Origin: Pelagerythrobacter aerophilus
GTDB lineage: Bacteria; Pseudomonadota; Alphaproteobacteria; Sphingomonadales; Sphingomonadaceae
NCBI RefSeq assembly: GCF_003581645.1
Contig: NZ_QXFK01000016.1
Coordinates: 347,430-411,429, forward strand
Length of the DNA: 64,000 nucleotides
Direction of reading: 5' to 3'
Positions 25,543 through 34,111 of this stretch are shown piece by piece (the first letter of the stretch is position 1; every line of letters starts with the position of its first letter). The position numbers and the translations under genes are program-made. The notes under the pieces are model-generated. The model saw nothing but the letters and a program-made list of their open reading frames with translations. It was not told where the DNA came from and did not search any database.

Positions 25543-28209
25543 TCACTCGACCTGAGCCACCTGCGTGCCATCAGCGACGTCGATCTCGGTCGCACGCCCA
25601 TAAGGTCCATCTGCCTCAAGAGCGGTGCGCAATTCGATTTTACTGTCGGGTCCCGGCTTGCAGCTTGCCAGTTCTGTCCATCCCGCTCCGGCATCGCACT
25701 GAATCAAAAGGCCCGGGATCGCGACCCTGGTCTGCACGACGCCGTGCTCGCGCACCACGCCCGCTGTCGGCAGACGGAAGCTCCAGCCGGCCGCGGCGAG
25801 TTTGGGCAGTTCCTTCGCACCGACGATGCTGGCGAAGCGGTTCCAGTCAGCGGCTATCGCGGCGCGGCGATCGGCCCCCACCAAAGGGTCGCCAAAACCG
25901 ACCCGCGTGCCCGCATGGTCGTAGGGCACCTCCCAGGACGGTCGGTGCCAGGCACGTTCGGCAAGTGCGAACATTCGGGGAAAGAGCTGGTATCCCAACG
26001 TCCCGCGATCCCGGATCGTCTCGGTCCAGAGATGGCCCTGAATACCGGCGAACCTGCGGCCTTCCTCGAGCGGACGATGCGAGGCTTCGCCGCGGCCCGG
26101 CCGGTCGTCGACCGTCAGCGCGCGCTCGTCGTTGTCGCGCCAGTAGGCCGCCAATGCGGGCAGGTTCTCGGGCATCATCGAGAACAGCTTGCGAGTCGGC
26201 GCCCGGCGGATCGCCCAGTAGTATCCGCCTTCCTCGGGATGGGCTGCATAGGGCATGTCGAAATAGAGTGCATCGGGGATCGAGAGGACCACGTCCCACC
26301 CCAGATTCGCATGCCGGTGGGCGGTCTGGGCGCCGCCGCCGGCCAGCGTTCCCCAGACGTTTGACTGGACGCGATCGGGCAGCGCGGCCGCATCAACATG
26401 CGACAGGCCGTCGCTCCATGCGGCCGGGATCACGCCCCGTTCGGCCACCATATTCGCCACGCGCGCGATGAAGTAGCCGCCGAGATCCCCGACCTCCGAC
26501 GGGCCTTCGCCGCGGGCGAGGAATTCTCGGCAGATCGGCGATTCGACCCAGGCGCCCGCGGTTTCGTCGGCGCCGATGTGATAGCGCTCCAGCGGCGTTC
26601 CAGCCGTTTCGTGCATTGCGATCAGGCGGTCGAGAACGTGTCCGACGAACCGGTACGTCGACGGGCGGCAGACGTTGATCGTGTTGTCCGAATAGTGCTG
26701 GATCGAGCGATAGGTGGTGGTGTCTTCCGGATCGGACAGGAGGAACTGCGCAGCCTCTTCCTCCGGCCGCCCGGCTGCGACCAGCCTGCGGTAGCGCGCA
26801 TCCATGGCGCGGACGGCCGCTCGCGAGTGGCCGGGCATGTCGAACGAGGGAATGATCTCGATCTGCCGCTCGGCAGCGTAGCGAAGCAGGCCCACATAGT
26901 CTTCGGCGGAGAGGAAGCCGCTTCCCGAACCTTTGGCAAACGGACCGCTGCCGAGCTGGGGCAGCAGGCACTGGTCTTCCTCCAGATCGTGGCATCGCCG
27001 TGCGCCGACTTCGGTCAGTTCGGGCAAGCCCTCGATGGCGAGCCGCCATCCCTCGTCGTCGGCGAGATGGAGGTGGAGCCGATTGAGCTTGTAGGCGGCC
27101 ATCTGATCGATCAGCGCGCGGATCGTCTCGGGGCCGTGGAAGTTGCGCGCGATATCGAGGTGAAGTCCGCGAAAGCCGAAGCGCGGGGCATCCTCGATCG
27201 CGAGTGCGGGGATGTCGCTATGACCGGGACGCACCAGCGCCGCGAGGCTCTGCACCGCATAGAATGCGCCCGCGGCATCGCCCGCGGCGACCGAGATGGT
27301 CTCGCCCGTGATCCGCAACCGATATGCCTCGTGGCCCAGCGCCGGATCGGTTTCGACGACGAGTGGGACACCAGCGCGCGCCTGCGGAACGCCGAGCGCC
27401 GCAAGGCGCGCCATGGCCGGCGCCAGTGCTGCGGTCAGTCGGGCATCGCCGCTTGGCGTGAGACCACGCGCGAGATCGAGCCGCGCACCGCCCGGATCAC
27501 GTTCGACGTGGCTCGGCATGGGGATGATCCCGCTATCCACCGTGTCGGGGGCGAAAGCCACGTCGCGATTTTCCGCACCGACCAGTTCCGGCGTCTCCAG
27601 CGGCGTCAGGTCGCGGCTCGATCGGCGTACCGAGCCGGGTAGCGGCGCAAGATGCGGCAGAGTCTTCCTGCCCTGGTAAAGCCCTGCGACCTCGCGCGTG
27701 CTGTCGATGATCGCCGCGTCGCCTCGCGGATCGACGACGTAGTAGTTGGGCATGACCTTGGCCCGGGTGAGGATCAACCCGCCGACGACGAAGGCAATGC
27801 GGCGGCTCTCGCCCGGCTGCAACGGCCGCGCATCCGACGCGAAGCGCAGTACGTGGAGATCGCCGTTGATATGCTCCACATGCGCGCCGCCGTTTGACGT
27901 GAGCGCCACCGGATCGACCTGGCTGAAGTAGATTTCGCGCCCCGCCAGCGCGAGCGGACGCGAAGTGCTGAGGACGATCTCCGCCTCGGCGCAGGGCTGG
28001 TCTCCGCTGACCCGGCCGTCCGGGAGCCGGCACGATCCCTCGCCGCGATTGGCGCGCACGCGATAGGTGAGATCAAGCGTCGCGCCGATCGTTTCGGCGT
28101 CCCCAGCGGGCCTTCGGGGCGCTTCGGCAATAGCCGGCGTCAGCATCCCGGCTCCGGCGATCAGCGCAAGGAGCGCGGTCGCAATCCCTGGTCTTCTCAC
28201 GTCAGCCAT
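25543..28209 (-). CDS. GH20 beta-N-acetylhexosaminidase (chitobiase-like)
   Basis: 888 aa. A signal peptide (LLALIAGAGMLTPAIAEA) directs it to the periplasm. An N-terminal carbohydrate-binding-like region (residues about 40-170, CHB_HEX type) precedes the GH20b domain and the catalytic barrel, with HLHLADDEGWRL, IPSFDMPGHSRA and the catalytic Asp548-Glu549 pair in HIGADETAGAW; a C-terminal beta domain follows. It releases GlcNAc from chitooligosaccharides. The ATG at 28209 overlaps the end of nagA by eight bases, so it is the last gene of the nagR-nagB-nagA operon. Longer than a typical 500-aa exo-hexosaminidase because of the extra domains. Confidence 0.93.
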   Translation of the reverse strand: MADVRRPGIATALLALIAGAGMLTPAIAEAPRRPAGDAETIGATLDLTYRVRANRGEGSCRLPDGRVSGDQPCAEAEIVLSTSRPLALAGREIYFSQVDPVALTSNGGAHVEHINGDLHVLRFASDARPLQPGESRRIAFVVGGLILTRAKVMPNYYVVDPRGDAAIIDSTREVAGLYQGRKTLPHLAPLPGSVRRSSRDLTPLETPELVGAENRDVAFAPDTVDSGIIPMPSHVERDPGGARLDLARGLTPSGDARLTAALAPAMARLAALGVPQARAGVPLVVETDPALGHEAYRLRITGETISVAAGDAAGAFYAVQSLAALVRPGHSDIPALAIEDAPRFGFRGLHLDIARNFHGPETIRALIDQMAAYKLNRLHLHLADDEGWRLAIEGLPELTEVGARRCHDLEEDQCLLPQLGSGPFAKGSGSGFLSAEDYVGLLRYAAERQIEIIPSFDMPGHSRAAVRAMDARYRRLVAAGRPEEEAAQFLLSDPEDTTTYRSIQHYSDNTINVCRPSTYRFVGHVLDRLIAMHETAGTPLERYHIGADETAGAWVESPICREFLARGEGPSEVGDLGGYFIARVANMVAERGVIPAAWSDGLSHVDAAALPDRVQSNVWGTLAGGGAQTAHRHANLGWDVVLSIPDALYFDMPYAAHPEEGGYYWAIRRAPTRKLFSMMPENLPALAAYWRDNDERALTVDDRPGRGEASHRPLEEGRRFAGIQGHLWTETIRDRGTLGYQLFPRMFALAERAWHRPSWEVPYDHAGTRVGFGDPLVGADRRAAIAADWNRFASIVGAKELPKLAAAGWSFRLPTAGVVREHGVVQTRVAIPGLLIQCDAGAGWTELASCKPGPDSKIELRTALEADGPYGRATEIDVADGTQVAQVE

Positions 28210-29347
28210 GAACTTTGCGCCCTCCGATCCAGGTCGATTGCAATTGCAATCCGCTGCCCAGCACCACGAAGTCGGCGCGTGCGCCCTCACGCAGCACCCC
28301 GTGGTCCCGCTCGCACCCGAGGAAGGCCGCCGGGTGGGTCGAGGCCATCGCCGCCGCCTGCGCCAGATCGAGGTCGAGCGTCTCGACCGCGTTGCGCAGC
28401 GCGCGGGCCATATCGAGATCGGAACCGGCAAGCGTACCGTCATCGGCGCGGCAGGTGCCCGCCTCGACATGGATGCGGCGGCCCTGGAGATAGAAGCAGC
28501 CATCCTCCATCCCGACCGAGGGCATGGCGTCGGTTACCAGCATGAATCGGTCGAGCGGCTTGCATCGCAGCGCGAGCCGCAAGGTGACCGGTGAGACGTG
28601 GTGCCCGTCGACGATCAGCCCGCACCAGCTTTCGAGATCCTCCAGCGCCGCGCCGACGACGCCGGGCTCGCGGCTGGTCAGCGGCGACATGGCATTGAAC
28701 AGATGCGTGAAGCCGGTCACTCCGGCGTCCAGCGCCGCGCGCATCGCGTCGTAGGTCGCGTTGGTGTGGCCGGCGCAGACGCGCACGCCGCGCCCGCGCA
28801 GCGCGCGGATTACGGGCGGGTCGGCCTGCTCGGGGGAGAGCGTCACGACCATGGTCCCGCCGCGCAGGCGCGACATCAGTTCGACATGTTCTTCGAGGAA
28901 GGGGCGGAACTTGGTCTCGTCGTGGACGCCCTTGCGGTCGGTGCTGAGGAAGGGGCCCTCCAGATGGATGCCGATCACGCCGGGGACGCCCTCGGCGATC
29001 GCGCGTTCGACCGCTTCGATCGCAGCGGCCACTTTGTCGAGGTCGTCGCTGATCAGCGTCGGCAGCAGCGCGGTCGTGCCGAAGCGCGCGTGGGTTTCGG
29101 CAATGGTGCGGATCGCGGCGACCGAGGGATCGTCGTTGAACAGCACCCCGCCGCCGCCGTTGACCTGAATGTCGACGAAGCCGGGCAGGAGGTGCGCTCC
29201 ATCGAGCTCTATCCGCTCTGCATCGCCGGGAAGCTCGGATTCGTCGACGACCGAGGCGATCCGATCGTCTTCGACCACAACGGCGCGCCCTTCCAGGAAG
29301 CGCCCGCCGGCGAGGATCCTGCCGCCAACGAAAGCCTTCGCAGTCAT
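28202..29347 (-). CDS. nagA: N-acetylglucosamine-6-phosphate deacetylase
   Basis: 381 aa. All active-site elements are visible: metal ligand Glu130 in HLEGPFLS, His194 in CAGHTNATYD, His215 in THLFNAM, and the catalytic Asp273 in LVTDAMPSVG. It converts GlcNAc-6-P to GlcN-6-P and acetate in the cytoplasm, the step after PTS uptake by NagE. Its start overlaps the NagB-II stop by four bases (ATGA) and its end overlaps the hexosaminidase start, so translation is coupled along the operon. Confidence 0.96.
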   Translation of the reverse strand: MTAKAFVGGRILAGGRFLEGRAVVVEDDRIASVVDESELPGDAERIELDGAHLLPGFVDIQVNGGGGVLFNDDPSVAAIRTIAETHARFGTTALLPTLISDDLDKVAAAIEAVERAIAEGVPGVIGIHLEGPFLSTDRKGVHDETKFRPFLEEHVELMSRLRGGTMVVTLSPEQADPPVIRALRGRGVRVCAGHTNATYDAMRAALDAGVTGFTHLFNAMSPLTSREPGVVGAALEDLESWCGLIVDGHHVSPVTLRLALRCKPLDRFMLVTDAMPSVGMEDGCFYLQGRRIHVEAGTCRADDGTLAGSDLDMARALRNAVETLDLDLAQAAAMASTHPAAFLGCERDHGVLREGARADFVVLGSGLQLQSTWIGGRKVHG

Positions 29348-30384
29348 GTCGTCTCCGTGATCTTGCTGAGGTGCGGCGGGGAATCCGGGTTCTCCCCCCG
29401 CGCTACCGCTTGCCGGTTGACGAGGCGATAGAACGATTGGGCGAGCAGGATCGGCTGCAGGCGCGGGTCACTGGCCAGGGTCGGCAGCGTGAGGCATCCG
29501 CGCGCCGACGCTCCGGCAATGATCACTTCGGCGCCCATTTCGGCGAGCTTCTCCGCGGTTTCGATGACGTTGCCGGCGGTCGCATCGTCCTGCGCCAGCG
29601 CGAGGACGGGGAAGCGAGGGCGGACGATGGCCGCCGGGCCGTGCAGGACTTCCGCGGCACTGTAGGCTTCGGCGTGGATGCGGCAAGTCTCCTTGAACTT
29701 GAGCGCTGCTTCCTGCGCCACGCAAAGGCCGATGCCGCGCCCGATGACGAACAGGCTCTGCGCGCCCGCCAGCTTCTCGTCTGCCGCGCTCCAGTCGAGC
29801 TCCCAGGCTTCGGCCATCCGCTCGGGCAGCGCCGCGAGCGCGGACTGCAGTTCCTCATCCTCCGCCCAGGCGGCCACGATCCGGGCGATCATCGCGAGGG
29901 AGGCGAGATAGGACTTGGTCGCGGCGACCGATGTCTCGGGAAAGGCATGCAGCGGCGCGACGTGGTCGGCCAGCTCGGCGAGCGGGGACGAAACCTCGTT
30001 CACCAGTGCGACCAGCCGTGCGCCGCCCTCGCGCGCGCTTCGCGCCGCCGCAATGATGTCAGGGCTGCGGCCGGATTGCGATATCGCCAGACAGGCCGCC
30101 CGCTCGAGCGCGCTCTCGGCGTCGTAGAGGGAACTCACCGAGGGGGCCCAGGAGATTACAGGCACGCCGGCTGCCGTCTCCACCAGATACTTGGCATAAG
30201 TCGCGGCGTGATCGGAGCTTCCGCGCGCGACGGTGGCGATCAGTCGCGGCTCGAGCGCGCGCAAAGCCGCACCGATCTCCGCGATCGCCTCGGCCGAATC
30301 GGTTGCTTGCCGGGCGACGCATTCGTGCGCCTCGCCGGCTTCGGCGAACATCAGCGTGGCGTTTTCGCGGGCAGTGTCAGTCAT
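29344..30384 (-). CDS. SIS-domain glucosamine-6-phosphate deaminase (NagB-II type)
   Basis: 346 aa with two SIS domains (residues about 35-170, VARGSSDHAATYAKYL and AISQSGRSPDIIAAARSAREGG; and about 195-330, VIGRGIGLCVAQEAALKFKET and EVLHGPAAI), like the isomerase half of GlmS but without the glutaminase domain. In the Shewanella/Caulobacter-type GlcNAc pathway this protein replaces NagB and turns GlcN-6-P into fructose-6-P plus ammonia. AAGGA lies six bases before the ATG. It sits between nagR (19 bases upstream) and nagA (overlap), which supports the assignment. Confidence 0.93.
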   Translation of the reverse strand: MTDTARENATLMFAEAGEAHECVARQATDSAEAIAEIGAALRALEPRLIATVARGSSDHAATYAKYLVETAAGVPVISWAPSVSSLYDAESALERAACLAISQSGRSPDIIAAARSAREGGARLVALVNEVSSPLAELADHVAPLHAFPETSVAATKSYLASLAMIARIVAAWAEDEELQSALAALPERMAEAWELDWSAADEKLAGAQSLFVIGRGIGLCVAQEAALKFKETCRIHAEAYSAAEVLHGPAAIVRPRFPVLALAQDDATAGNVIETAEKLAEMGAEVIIAGASARGCLTLPTLASDPRLQPILLAQSFYRLVNRQAVARGENPDSPPHLSKITETT

Positions 30385-30403
30385 GCGCGATCCTTGCCGG
30401 ATG

Positions 30404-31147
30404 TCAGTTGCCGAGATTGAGTTCGGCTACGAAGTCGTAGGCATCGCCGCGATAGTAGGAGCGGGTCCACTCGACCGCGGCGCCGGCGGCGTTGAAGCCG
30501 ATGCGCTCGATGAACAGCCCGGCGCTGCCGGGTTCGACCAGCATCAGTTTCGCCTGTTCCTCGGTAAAGAGCACTGCGCGCAAGCGCTGGAGCGCGCGGA
30601 CCGGGCGCTGGTTGCGGATGCGAAGCGCCTCATAGAGCGAATCCTCCACCGCATGTTCCGACGGCAGGCATGCGGCGGGGACGGTGGCGTACTCGATCGC
30701 CATGGGGACGTTGTCGGCGCAGCGGAGGCGGTGGAACCGCAGCACCGCCGCGCCCGGGCTGAGCGAGAGGCTGAGCGATTCCTCGGGCGTGACCAGCCCG
30801 CGCTCGCGCATCAACCAGTCGCTGCGGACCTTGCGCCCGCGCGAGACCATGTCCTCGGTGAACGAGGTCAGGGTGGCGAAGCTTTTCTCGACGCGGCCGG
30901 CAACGAAAGTACCCGATCCGCGCTTGCGGACCAGTAGGCCATCCTCGACCAGCCCGTCGATCGCCTTGCGCACCGTGACTCGCGAAATCTCCAGTGTTTC
31001 GGCGATGTCCCGTTCGGAGGGGAGCGGGTCATCGGCATCCCACAAGCTCGACTCGATCGCGCCTCTCAGGACTTTGGTGAGCCGCTGGTATAGCGGTGTC
31101 CCGGCCGTGGTATTGAAGGTGCTCTTGAGGCCCTGAAGTGCGTTCAC
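30404..31147 (-). CDS. nagR: GntR/HutC family regulator of the GlcNAc genes
   Basis: 247 aa from a GTG at 31147; upstream in-frame sequence runs into the promoter of the divergent receptor. A winged-helix GntR domain (PLPSERDIAETLEISRVTVRKAIDGLVEDGLLVRKRGSGTFV, residues about 42-85) precedes a UTRA effector domain that binds phosphosugars in this family. It is the first gene of the nag operon and divergent from the receptor and PTS genes across 225 bases with repeated ACCAAT/TTGG half-sites. GlcNAc-6-P or GlcN-6-P is the expected inducer, by analogy. Confidence 0.9.
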   Translation of the reverse strand: MNALQGLKSTFNTTAGTPLYQRLTKVLRGAIESSLWDADDPLPSERDIAETLEISRVTVRKAIDGLVEDGLLVRKRGSGTFVAGRVEKSFATLTSFTEDMVSRGRKVRSDWLMRERGLVTPEESLSLSLSPGAAVLRFHRLRCADNVPMAIEYATVPAACLPSEHAVEDSLYEALRIRNQRPVRALQRLRAVLFTEEQAKLMLVEPGSAGLFIERIGFNAAGAAVEWTRSYYRGDAYDFVAELNLGN

Positions 31148-31216
31148 CCGCTCAAATCCCTGAAAGTTGCCGCTTATTGCCGTTCCAGCACGAAACCACC
31201 GACAAAGCCATATAAG

Positions 31217-31276
31217 ACCAATATTACCAATTCGCTTCAGAAACAACCATTGGTTATAGTTTGGTATTGCAATTGG
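31217..31276. promoter_or_regulatory. Candidate NagR operator cluster
   Basis: Between nagR and the receptor: two direct ACCAAT copies nine bases apart (31217-31222, 31226-31231), a perfect inverted repeat AACCA-T-TGGTT (31245-31255), and two TTGG copies (31261-31264, 31273-31276). The symmetry and clustering suggest a GntR-family operator region serving both directions; no promoter hexamers are clear. Confidence 0.45.
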
Positions 31277-31372
31277 CAACAAGGTTGTCCTAAACCATGC
31301 TGCAGAAGAACCGACCGCCCGGTTCCGGAGTGGGAAGGCTCCGCGGCAGCGTCGGACAAAGGGGAGAAAGCT

Positions 31373-34054
31373 ATGAGGAAGTCCGTAGCATGGGTGCTTG
31401 GTGTGTCGACGTTTGCGCTGAGCGGCGGCGCCGCTCTGGCGCAGGAGGCCGATCCGGCGCCGCCTGAGGGCACGACCGGCGAGCCGATCATCGTCACCGG
31501 CATTCGGGCCTCGCTCGCCGATGCGGTCGCCACCAAGCGCAACGCCGGCGCCATCGTCGATGCCATCGCCGCCGAGGACATCGGCAAGTTTCCGGACCGC
31601 AACGTCGCCGAGTCGCTCCAGCGCGTCCCCGGCGTGGTGACCAACCGCGAATATGGCGAGGGCGAGCGCGTTTCGCTGCGCGGGCTCGCGCCCAACCAGA
31701 CGCGCACGCTGGTCAACGGCCATGGGGTCGCCACCGCCGACTGGTTCATCCTCGACCAGCAGACCGCGACCCGGAACTTCAACTACCTTGTGCTGCCTTC
31801 CGACGTCGTCGGCGAAGTCCAGGTGTTCAAGAGCCCGACCGCCGACATCGAGGAAGGCGGCATTGGCGGCACGATCAACGTGCTGACCCGCAAGCCGCTC
31901 GATCTCGACCCCTTCGTCGCCGCGCTTTCGGTGGAAGGCGCCTATACCGAGAAGGCCGATTCGCTCGATCCGCAGATCTCGGGCGTGGTGAGCTGGTCGA
32001 ACGAGGCGGGGACGTTCGGCATCCTCGCCGCCGGCGTCTTCCAGCAGCGCGATGTACGCCGCGACGGTATCGAGGTGCTGGGCTACGATCCCGGGCTCGA
32101 TCCGACCGGAGAGGGCCGGCAGGTGCCGGTGCTGATCGGCTCGGCGCTATTTCTGCAGAAGCGCGAACGCCTCGGCGGCAATATCGAGATTCAGTTCCGC
32201 CCGAGCGACAATCTGGAGTTCGGCATCAGCGGGCTGTGGACGCGCTTCAACGCCAACAACACCAACTACAACTTCCTCGCCTGGCCCTCGCGCTCGGGTC
32301 TCGGCGGCGGAACCACCGAATTGACCGACGAGACCGTGGTCGGCGACACCATCGTCGCGGGCACGATCCGTAACGTCGGAGAAGCCGGTGGCTTCGGGCA
32401 GGTCTACGATATCATCGACCGCGAGGCCTACGCCGAATCGCGCTATATCGCGGGCAATTTCTCCTACGAGACTGATGGCGGCCTCACGCTCAGCGGGCAG
32501 CTCGGCTATACCGATGCCGACGGCGACACCGTGCGCCAACCGTTCGTGGAATTCCTCGGGTCGAGCGATTTCAGTTACGACCTGACGGGCGACGCACCGA
32601 CGGTATCGTTCGACAGCGTCGATCCGACCAACCCGGACGACTTCGCTTTCGAATTTGCCTCGAACCATTCGATCGGCAACGACGACAGCGAGTTCTTCGC
32701 CTACCTCGATGCCGAACAGGAGGTCGCGCTCGGGGTGCTCGAAGCGATCAAGGTCGGGGTCAAGTATACCGACCACAGCCGCAAGACCGACTTCCAAGCG
32801 ACCACCTACGGCGACTTCTTCGTCCCGTTCCGCGACACCGGCTGCAACGGCGGCGCGTGCACCGCTGCCTCGTTCGGCGGCGGGCTGACCCCCGACGACT
32901 ATCTCGACAATATCGCGATCTCGGGCACGCTGACCGACTACTTCCTGCCCGATCCCGCGCGCATCCGCGACCTGATCGGCAGCTTCCCGGCCTCCACCGA
33001 CCGGATCCCGCTCTACTCGGACATCTTCTCGGTCGATGAGAAGACCTACGGTGGCTACGTCATGGGGCGCTTCGCCGGCGAAGGCTGGCGCGGCAATCTC
33101 GGGGTGCGCGTGGTGCGCACCGATCAGGTTTCGCGCGGATACGTCCAGGGCGCCGAGGGACCGGGGCAGGTCTCCAACGCCTTCGGCGACTTCCTCCCGG
33201 TGACCGAGGAGCGCAGCTACACCGACATCCTGCCGAGCCTGAACGTCACATTCGACCTGACCGACGATCTGGTGCTGCGCGCGGCCGCGGCGCGGACCAT
33301 CACTCGGCCCGACTACACCGATATCGCCCCGCGCGTGGCGCTCAATCCGGGCGCGCTGACCGGCTCGGGGGGGAGCGCCGACGTTCAACCTTACCGGGCG
33401 AACCAGTTCGACCTGTCGCTCGAATACTACGCGCCGAACAACGCGCTGTTCGCCATCGCGCTCTACTACAAGGACGTGCAGAACTTCGTCACCGACCGCA
33501 TCGTCAACGAAGTCTTCTCGGTCGAGACCAGCGCGCCCGATCTGACCCGCTGCGTGTCGACGCCGGGCTCGACCAATCCCGATCTCTACGACTGCGAGTT
33601 CGCGATCAACCGGCGCACGAACGGCGGCACGGCCGAAGTGAAGGGGCTCGAGCTGATCGCGCAAACTCCGTTGTTCGGCAACTTCGGCATCAACGCCAAC
33701 TACAGCTTCTCCGACGCCAAGACCGACAGCGGTGATCCGATTCCCGGCAATTCGAAGCACGCGTTCCAAGTCGGCGGCTACTACGAAGACGAACGGCTCA
33801 GCGCGCGGCTGACCTACAACTGGCGCGACGATTTCTTCATCACCTTCGACCGCGCCTCGCCGCTCAACCAGAAAGGCTTCGGATCGCTCGACGCCTCGCT
33901 CGACTTCAGGCTGACCGACTGGGCAAGCTTGACCTTCGACGCGGTGAACCTCACCAACGAGAAAATCCGCCAGTTCGCGGGCGAATCCTTCCGCCCTCGT
34001 GCGATCTACGACAACGGCCGCTACTTCTTCTTCGGCGCCCGTTTCGAGTATTGA
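31373..34054 (+). CDS. TonB-dependent receptor for GlcNAc/chitooligosaccharides
   Basis: 893 aa from the ATG at 31373 with GGGGAG six bases upstream. The signal peptide ends at ALAQE; the plug begins with PIIVTGIRASLADAVATKR and contains FPDRNVAESLQRVPGV, SLRGLAPNQTRTLVNG and GGIGGTINVLTRKPLD, the pattern of the Caulobacter-type family that includes the chitooligosaccharide receptor. The barrel ends with Phe-Glu-Tyr. Placement in front of the GlcNAc PTS genes and divergent from nagR makes chitooligosaccharide import across the outer membrane the likely job; direct specificity is inferred. Confidence 0.93.
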   Translation: MRKSVAWVLGVSTFALSGGAALAQEADPAPPEGTTGEPIIVTGIRASLADAVATKRNAGAIVDAIAAEDIGKFPDRNVAESLQRVPGVVTNREYGEGERVSLRGLAPNQTRTLVNGHGVATADWFILDQQTATRNFNYLVLPSDVVGEVQVFKSPTADIEEGGIGGTINVLTRKPLDLDPFVAALSVEGAYTEKADSLDPQISGVVSWSNEAGTFGILAAGVFQQRDVRRDGIEVLGYDPGLDPTGEGRQVPVLIGSALFLQKRERLGGNIEIQFRPSDNLEFGISGLWTRFNANNTNYNFLAWPSRSGLGGGTTELTDETVVGDTIVAGTIRNVGEAGGFGQVYDIIDREAYAESRYIAGNFSYETDGGLTLSGQLGYTDADGDTVRQPFVEFLGSSDFSYDLTGDAPTVSFDSVDPTNPDDFAFEFASNHSIGNDDSEFFAYLDAEQEVALGVLEAIKVGVKYTDHSRKTDFQATTYGDFFVPFRDTGCNGGACTAASFGGGLTPDDYLDNIAISGTLTDYFLPDPARIRDLIGSFPASTDRIPLYSDIFSVDEKTYGGYVMGRFAGEGWRGNLGVRVVRTDQVSRGYVQGAEGPGQVSNAFGDFLPVTEERSYTDILPSLNVTFDLTDDLVLRAAAARTITRPDYTDIAPRVALNPGALTGSGGSADVQPYRANQFDLSLEYYAPNNALFAIALYYKDVQNFVTDRIVNEVFSVETSAPDLTRCVSTPGSTNPDLYDCEFAINRRTNGGTAEVKGLELIAQTPLFGNFGINANYSFSDAKTDSGDPIPGNSKHAFQVGGYYEDERLSARLTYNWRDDFFITFDRASPLNQKGFGSLDASLDFRLTDWASLTFDAVNLTNEKIRQFAGESFRPRAIYDNGRYFFFGARFEY

Positions 34055-34063
34055 CGGACTGAT

Positions 34064-34092
34064 TTCCCGCGGCTCGCATGGGTCCGCGGGAA
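34064..34092 (+). other. GC-rich hairpin between receptor and PTS genes
   Basis: TTCCCGCGG (34064-34072) and CCGCGGGAA (34084-34092) form a perfect 9-bp stem with an 11-base loop, eleven bases after the receptor stop. No U-run follows, so it may stabilise the receptor mRNA 3' end or reduce read-through rather than terminate. Confidence 0.4.
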
Positions 34093-34111
34093 TCTACCGG
34101 GGTCGAGGACG

